Assembly: GCF_026151205.1 (NCBI RefSeq)
Contig: NC_087079.1
Location: forward strand, 5,661,230 to 5,725,229
Length of the DNA: 64,000 nucleotides
Reading direction: 5' to 3'
From: Bolinopsis microptera
Taxonomy: Eukaryota; Ctenophora; Tentaculata; Lobata; Bolinopsidae
The notes under the pieces are model-generated. The model saw only the letters and a list, made by a program, of their open reading frames with translations. It was not told the DNA's origin and searched no databases. Below are positions 58,788 to 64,000 of the stretch, one piece after another (the stretch's first letter is position 1; every line of letters starts with the position of its first letter). The position numbers and the translations under genes were made by a program.

Positions 58788-59832
58788 AAAACATGCTATT
58801 TTCTTTAACATATGTCATTAATTTATAATAAATTGAAAAAAACAACACCTGCATGCCATCTTCAGCCCCGGGTAGCCGCCTCATTAGCCTTCACGCCCGA
58901 ATTTCAGAAACATTTCACAATGTCTACTGCAGATCATGTATTAAAAATGTTGAAGGACATAAAGCCTTGTTGTTTATTGAGACAAGGGCTCTCGATGCGC
59001 TTCCTGCATATTTCAATATGCTGTGAGTAAAGGAACAACATATTATTAGTTATTAAACTGCTACTACTCTTGTTGTGTGTGTGTGTGGATTTATTTATAT
59101 TTTATTATCTAAAGTTCCAGTTTTCAGAGCAATTTCATTGCAATTTGGAGCTTCTAGCGGCCAGGTTTCGCGGCCAAGCTATAGTTATCAAACCGCTGCC
59201 ATGTATATATCAAACCGCTACCATGCCCCCAGACCCCTACAATATGCGTGTAAATATTTGCAAGAATTAACATGCCTCACAATGGATGGGAACACAAAGC
59301 AAACACTCCGCATACCCACGTGACGTGCTCCCACACTGTGTAGGAATGTTTGGTATTATCTCTCCAGCCCCCTATAAGTGTTGTAGTGCGTTCTAATTAG
59401 CTCGTAATTAGGCTTGATAGATAACTTACTTTTACTTACTTTGTAGTAAGTGTTGATTAATAGCTTGGGATTTCGAGGATTGTTTCCGAGAAAACCCCCC
59501 TTCCTCGACCTTTGATCCTAATGACTTGCTGAGATTTTCAAATGAGCTGGACTGTGTTTCTTTGTAGAATTTATCTTCATTTCATTTTGGATGGCCCGCT
59601 AGCGTTATTAGTTTGCTGTATTAAATTTCAAATCACCACGTTTGCCCCTCTTATTTTAAACCACAAACATAACCTCACACCTGAACTGAACCCAAACTTT
59701 AACACTTACTCACCCACAAAACATCCTAAATCCTAATTCTTACCAGCAGGTGGTAGAATAGAAACCTAATTCTGGTAGAATTGTGTCGGGAAGAATGTCC
59801 TCTTTTAACACCAACTTGAAGTGACCACTGTA

Positions 59833-59851
59833 GGGGGGGGGGGGGGGGGGG
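59833..59851. repeat. G homopolymer
   Basis: A run of about 19 G in otherwise AT-rich DNA. Confidence 0.9.
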
Positions 59852-59987
59852 TAGGTTATATATTACAGGTGTTGGTATGACCAGCTGGTTGTTGTACTGT
59901 TATACGGGTGTCATCTTACAAACCAATCTCTTAATACCGACCCTTTCTCACAGTGTTTCAGTCCGCCGGCACCACTACACTGCCCTG

Positions 59988-60034
59988 TGTGGTGCCGTGA
60001 AGTGGTGCCGTACAGTGCCGTGTTTTGCCGTGTT
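59988..60034. repeat. GTGCCGT short repeats
   Basis: GTGCCGT or TTGCCGT occurs at least five times within about 45 bases. Confidence 0.75.
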
Positions 60035-60939
60035 TTCCCTTTTCTGTAGCTTTACTTTATTTTACATCTTAAGGTGCCCACCCGTCTTCGTAAAGTATGT
60101 TTTCAATTTCGTGATGTAAGATGATATTCTGTTAATTTCATGTGCTGTTAAAAATATTATCGTCGCGGTAAAATCAACCGCTTACTTCCATATACTCAAA
60201 ATCATAATTCATTTGACTCATACGCATTCTATTTACACGGACACAATTTCATCAGAAAATAAGGTCATAAAGTTATAAGATTACTGAAGCATAAGATAAC
60301 TTTTTAATCACTCAATAAGCTTCAGATCCTTGTTCACGTTAAACGGCCTAAACTAAACAAAGATATGTTCCCAGGCAGTGTAACCCAAACCTCAACCCAA
60401 ACCCTCATCTTAACCGTAGTCCTAACAACAGTACTAAAGAACATACAAGATATGAGATACAAAGTACTAGGACATGACGTTATAGGGACAGTAGAGTGTG
60501 AACTACCTATCATTTTGATTTATATCTATCATTATTCATTGTTCTGTTGCCTATTATTTACACCTCTGTTTAATAAATGTTGAATATTATAGCTGCAGCC
60601 TGCACGATACTAAGTAATAAGTACTCTACAGCTCGTTATCACAACCCCTCCTAGCCCCAAATATAATAGACACTGTATAAACACTGTTTATTAAACAGCT
60701 CAACAATCAGCAATCACCAGCTTGTTAGCTGTAAAGTTACACTAACTGATGTTTGATGAGGCCTCGAACAAGGCTGTTAAAGTGTAGGATTTATACCCTG
60801 AATGGGATATTATCTTAAGATCAGGGTATAACAACTAGGTGGTTACTGTTAAGGGCCTGAAATATGAGCCTGCAAGTTCAATTAAGTAAACGTTAGAAGT
60901 AGTCGAATGCGCACATAGCTCGTTATTACGCAATTATTG

Positions 60940-61049
60940 ACTACTGATTGATAAACAACGTTGGGTGCAGCAAATAACTTACTAATGTTATAATTATATC
61001 ATTTGTAGGCTACTGATTGATAAACAACGTTGTATTGGGTGCAGCAAAA
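60940..61049 (+). repeat. Two-copy direct repeat, about 70-bp spacing
   Basis: CTACTGATTGATAAACAACG followed by TT(GTATT)GGGTGCAGCAAA occurs at about 60,941 and 61,011, the second copy with GTATT inserted. It is a recent local duplication. Confidence 0.9.
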
Positions 61050-61535
61050 GTCTGTTTATTAGTTTATCTTCTATTTGCCCGTGTAAGGCACTCCCAGTGA
61101 TCCCCACCCAGGAACGACCTGTGAAGTAGATTTCGGGTTATTTGTATTGTTGATAGTTTATATCAAGACTAGCTGGTCGTGAGTACTTGTCGCAACCCTT
61201 TCTTAATTTCGGACCACAACCATTCTTTGTTAACTTTAAGTGTTCGGCAAAAGTCGTATTTTGGAGCATACCTTTCATCATCCGGTATTAATCAACGATA
61301 AATTAAGAAAACCAGGTGAAATCCAAATCATAATCACACCTTCTGGCTTTTAGGTCGCCTAATTCTGTTACGGATTGAACTTCATCCATTTATCCATTGA
61401 CAAGATGATCGTCAGAATATTCGATTAAACATGACATGAGCTTCTGATCCTGAGTCCATTACACGCGTAAATCCTGTAATATTTTATAATATTCTTACAA
61501 ATCTTACGAAAATTGTATAATTCTATCTCGTTTAA

Positions 61536-63605
61536 AGGACCAGTTAACTGAAAAATTTGTAGTCTCCAATTTGGCTAAGATTTAAATCAGCTGTGACAAA
61601 CTGGTAAAAAATTGTATCGCCGAAAGAACCAACTCTCTAGCTTACGTGTAACGCGTGTTATTGCAATAATAAGCTGTGGCCGCGTGACGTCATATAGTCC
61701 CTCAGTGCGCGCTGGCATAGCGTAATACAATGCACAAATGTTTATCATCGTCAATAAAACACGTGTAACTCACTCAAATTTTAGAGTTATGACTATTTCC
61801 CTAGTTCTCCAAAATCCTTATAGTTTTGGCTATCACCCTAACTATATGAATAGCTGATTGGATGTACAGTGCTCACGTCAGGATTTTAAACAGTGACATA
61901 ACTTCTTGAACAGTGGCTGGTGAATGTACGGTTAGAAAGTTTCTGCTATTACAAGTTATGTCATATGTGATAATTTTTGATTGTTTTCATTGCTTCATTA
62001 AAACGAAGGGAGACTGTACCGATTATTTTTCCCCAGTCCATGAAACTAATACACAAAATAATGTGCTATATATTAAATATAGCTGATCAGAGTGTAACTC
62101 TGTAATATAATATTACAGTTGTTCGGAAGAATGCGAGCAGTCGAATGGTTCGCTGTCCTAAAAGACATAGTTCCGAGAGCAATTATATTTTTAGCATAGC
62201 GAAATTTCTTACTTTAATCCACACGTGCCAGACAGTACAGGAGACAAGAAGTCTGGCTATTTTACGGCCGTTCTCATGGGACCATTAGTAGAAGTAGCTC
62301 CTATCAGAACGGTGCCGTGGGAACTGAAAAATACCCGGTCTACTAAATACTGATTGGAGTGTACAGTGTGCGGAGTGTTTTGAATTTGACTTACCTAGTT
62401 ATCGTCCTACTTGTATGATCATCGGTACTTACCATAAATAAACTACAGGTAAATTTAAATACCAAGTGCAAACGTGTTCAGTCAATCGACCCACTGAACA
62501 ACTATAGAATTTCCAAGACCCTATTATTCTTTGGCCATATGTATTACGGCACGATCGATTCTTAGATGGCTAAACGACAAACGTTAATCTATACAATTCT
62601 TAAACTATGAGATAGCACTTTAATCTAAAAATACACTTTTTATATTACTATTTACTCCTGATTTTTACATTTCAATTTTCACGTAAAACATTGTAGCCAT
62701 AGGTTGATCATGGACACTGACAGCTTAATTTTAGATAATAATGATTTATGAGTTTCTCTAAAGTTAACTCTAAACTTGTGTAGTCCAGTCATTTATGGAC
62801 ATTTATGGAATTGAACCTGCAAATTTTCGTATACTCACGAAATTTTGCAAAGACCTTCCCAAAAGTATGAATAAACGATTTTCGGTTGGAGACATATTGA
62901 CCACGCCGATATTAACCCAATAACGTAACCGACCTTTTGCTTCTGAAGGTCGTAGAGACTTCTAAATAGGCTGAAACGAAGCGGCATATGCATGTTTATA
63001 TAGGAGTTACTGAGCAACACATGGCCTAAAATCCTTACTTTTCGAGAAATTTGCCAAAAACCATTTTGGGCGTGGTGCTGAGCCCATTTTCGATAGGATC
63101 GTGATAGAGTCTTTAGACAGGGTGCAAAAGAACCGCAATTAGCATATTTATATATGACTTACGAAGAAACAGATGCCTTAAAGTGCTTACTTTTTCAGTT
63201 ATTGGCGAAAAACTGATTTCCGGTTCCAGAAATCATGCAAAAATATGGGTATCTTGTAAATTGGGCTATGAAGGCCCTACAGATTTTTGAATGGGTGCAA
63301 ATTGTGCAGAATGGCCATGTTTATATACAACTTATGAAGCAACATGTACCCTAAAACACTTACTTTTCGAGTTATTTGGGGGAGAACCATTGCATTATGT
63401 CCATTTTTACCTGTAAAATACAGTCTCACGAGCTCTTCTGTGCGCGCAAGGGACTTTATGACGTCATCGCCAAAATAATACAAACGGTAATTACACGCGT
63501 TAGAGAGCAGTTAGAGATTTAGGAATTTCGACTCGTTGCTCAGTTTGCTATTTGTCACAATCTGTCAAAATATGAGGATAACTTTTTTTTGAGTTAACTG
63601 GTCCT
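61536..63605. mobile_element. 2.07-kb TTAA-flanked DNA transposon, non-autonomous
   Basis: TTAA lies immediately outside both ends (61,532-61,535 and 63,606-63,609). The termini are AGGACCAGTTAACT, inverted. Inverted homology continues inward for about 150-180 bases: the left GTAACGCGTGTTATTG, GTGACGTCATATAGTCCC and GTGCGCGC blocks reappear in order, reverse-complemented, near 63,505-63,430. TTAA duplication is the mark of Kolobok and piggyBac-type transposases. No transposase frame was found inside, so mobility would depend on another copy. The interior holds the repeats described next. Confidence 0.82.
62935..63395 (+). repeat. Three diverged tandem units inside the TTAA element
   Basis: Units of about 150-165 bp begin near 62,945, 63,100 and 63,268. 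Each has a TTTATATA-x-GA/CTTA block (63,000, 63,148, 63,320), then ACATG/CAGATG...CCTAAAA/CTTAAAG, then CTTACTTTTCGAG or a variant (63,035, 63,188, 63,360). They are old duplications inside the element before it inserted. Confidence 0.7.
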
Positions 63606-63609
63606 TTAA

Positions 63610-63945
63610 CTCTTCCTATTCCACTCTCGGAGAACACGTTGAGGAGCCTGATAAAACATGTAGCCATGACGTTAAGAAGAGTAATTAGGCATATATTATC
63701 ATGCTTGACAAATTCTCCGAGACAAATTCAGATGTTTAGTAGTTGCGGTCCTCCTGTAGTAGAGCACTAGTAGAGTAGTAGGGGACCTCCCCTCTGTTGA
63801 GCTACTTCACCGGGGGGCTGCATAAGTACGTGCATTTTAGTTTACTTGCAAGCTTATTTTAGCATTCTGCTACGTTACTGTGTCTATTATAGTATGATCC
63901 AGTGTGTTGTGTTTTCTTTGAAGGGGAAGGAGGGTTTTTATTTTG
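63610..63945. other. Gene-poor terminal stretch
   Basis: No gene or named element is recognised between the transposon and the microsatellite. Confidence 0.5.
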
Positions 63946-63949
63946 AGTG

Positions 63950-64000
63950 AGAGGGAGGGAGGGAGGGAGGGAGGGAGGGAGGGAGGGAGGGAGGGAGGGC
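63950..64000. repeat. GGGA microsatellite at the window end
   Basis: At least eleven GGGA units run to the last base, so the true length is unknown. Confidence 0.95.

Overview
The window looks like nuclear DNA from an AT-rich, transposon-rich invertebrate animal, plausibly a marine one. The signs are a spliced ankyrin-repeat gene end with GT-AG introns, a CR1/L2-type LINE, a Penelope-like reverse transcriptase, a FLYWCH-type Mutator element, TA- and TTAA-flanked DNA transposons, and many minisatellites. Nothing suggests bacterial, organellar or viral genome organisation. The species cannot be named from this sequence.

Layout. (1) 1-27,623 is one huge inverted repeat turning round near 13,240. 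The arms match along their whole length but differ by dense small indels, and very long C runs occur in one arm only. This is the signature of an unpolished fold-back long read or a mis-assembled contig end, so no gene model inside it can be trusted. The arms hold a 45-bp minisatellite (8.44-9.58 kb, mirrored at 17.35-18.53 kb) and a 94-bp minisatellite (11.24-15.69 kb) that contains the turn-round point. (2) 27.6-32 kb carries diverged extra copies of a sequence also present in the arms. (3) 32-38.3 kb is cleaner single-copy-looking DNA with a CACGTG (E-box) cluster, an unrecognised minus-strand ORF, and the last three exons of an ankyrin-repeat gene on the plus strand, followed by a 21-bp repeat array. 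(4) 38.3-50 kb is gene-poor, with a LINE 3' remnant, an 877-bp terminal-inverted-repeat element, a pogo-like terminus, and a promoter-like region with three CCAAT repeats and a TATA box. (5) 51.2-57.6 kb is a minus-strand CR1/L2-type LINE with intact ORF1 and split ORF2. A Penelope-like element lies inside ORF2, and an internally deleted MULE with a perfect 9-bp target duplication lies inside that. (6) 57.6-64 kb is mostly non-coding, with a 2.07-kb TTAA-flanked transposon (61,536-63,605) and a GGGA microsatellite at the end.

The most interesting observations are the canonical A AAA AAC slippery heptamer in the ORF1 frame of the LINE, where a -1 shift leads exactly into the otherwise start-less ORF2 endonuclease frame, and the three-level nest of elements that still retain readable frames. 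The giant palindrome is striking but most likely technical. I found no convincing novel host system.
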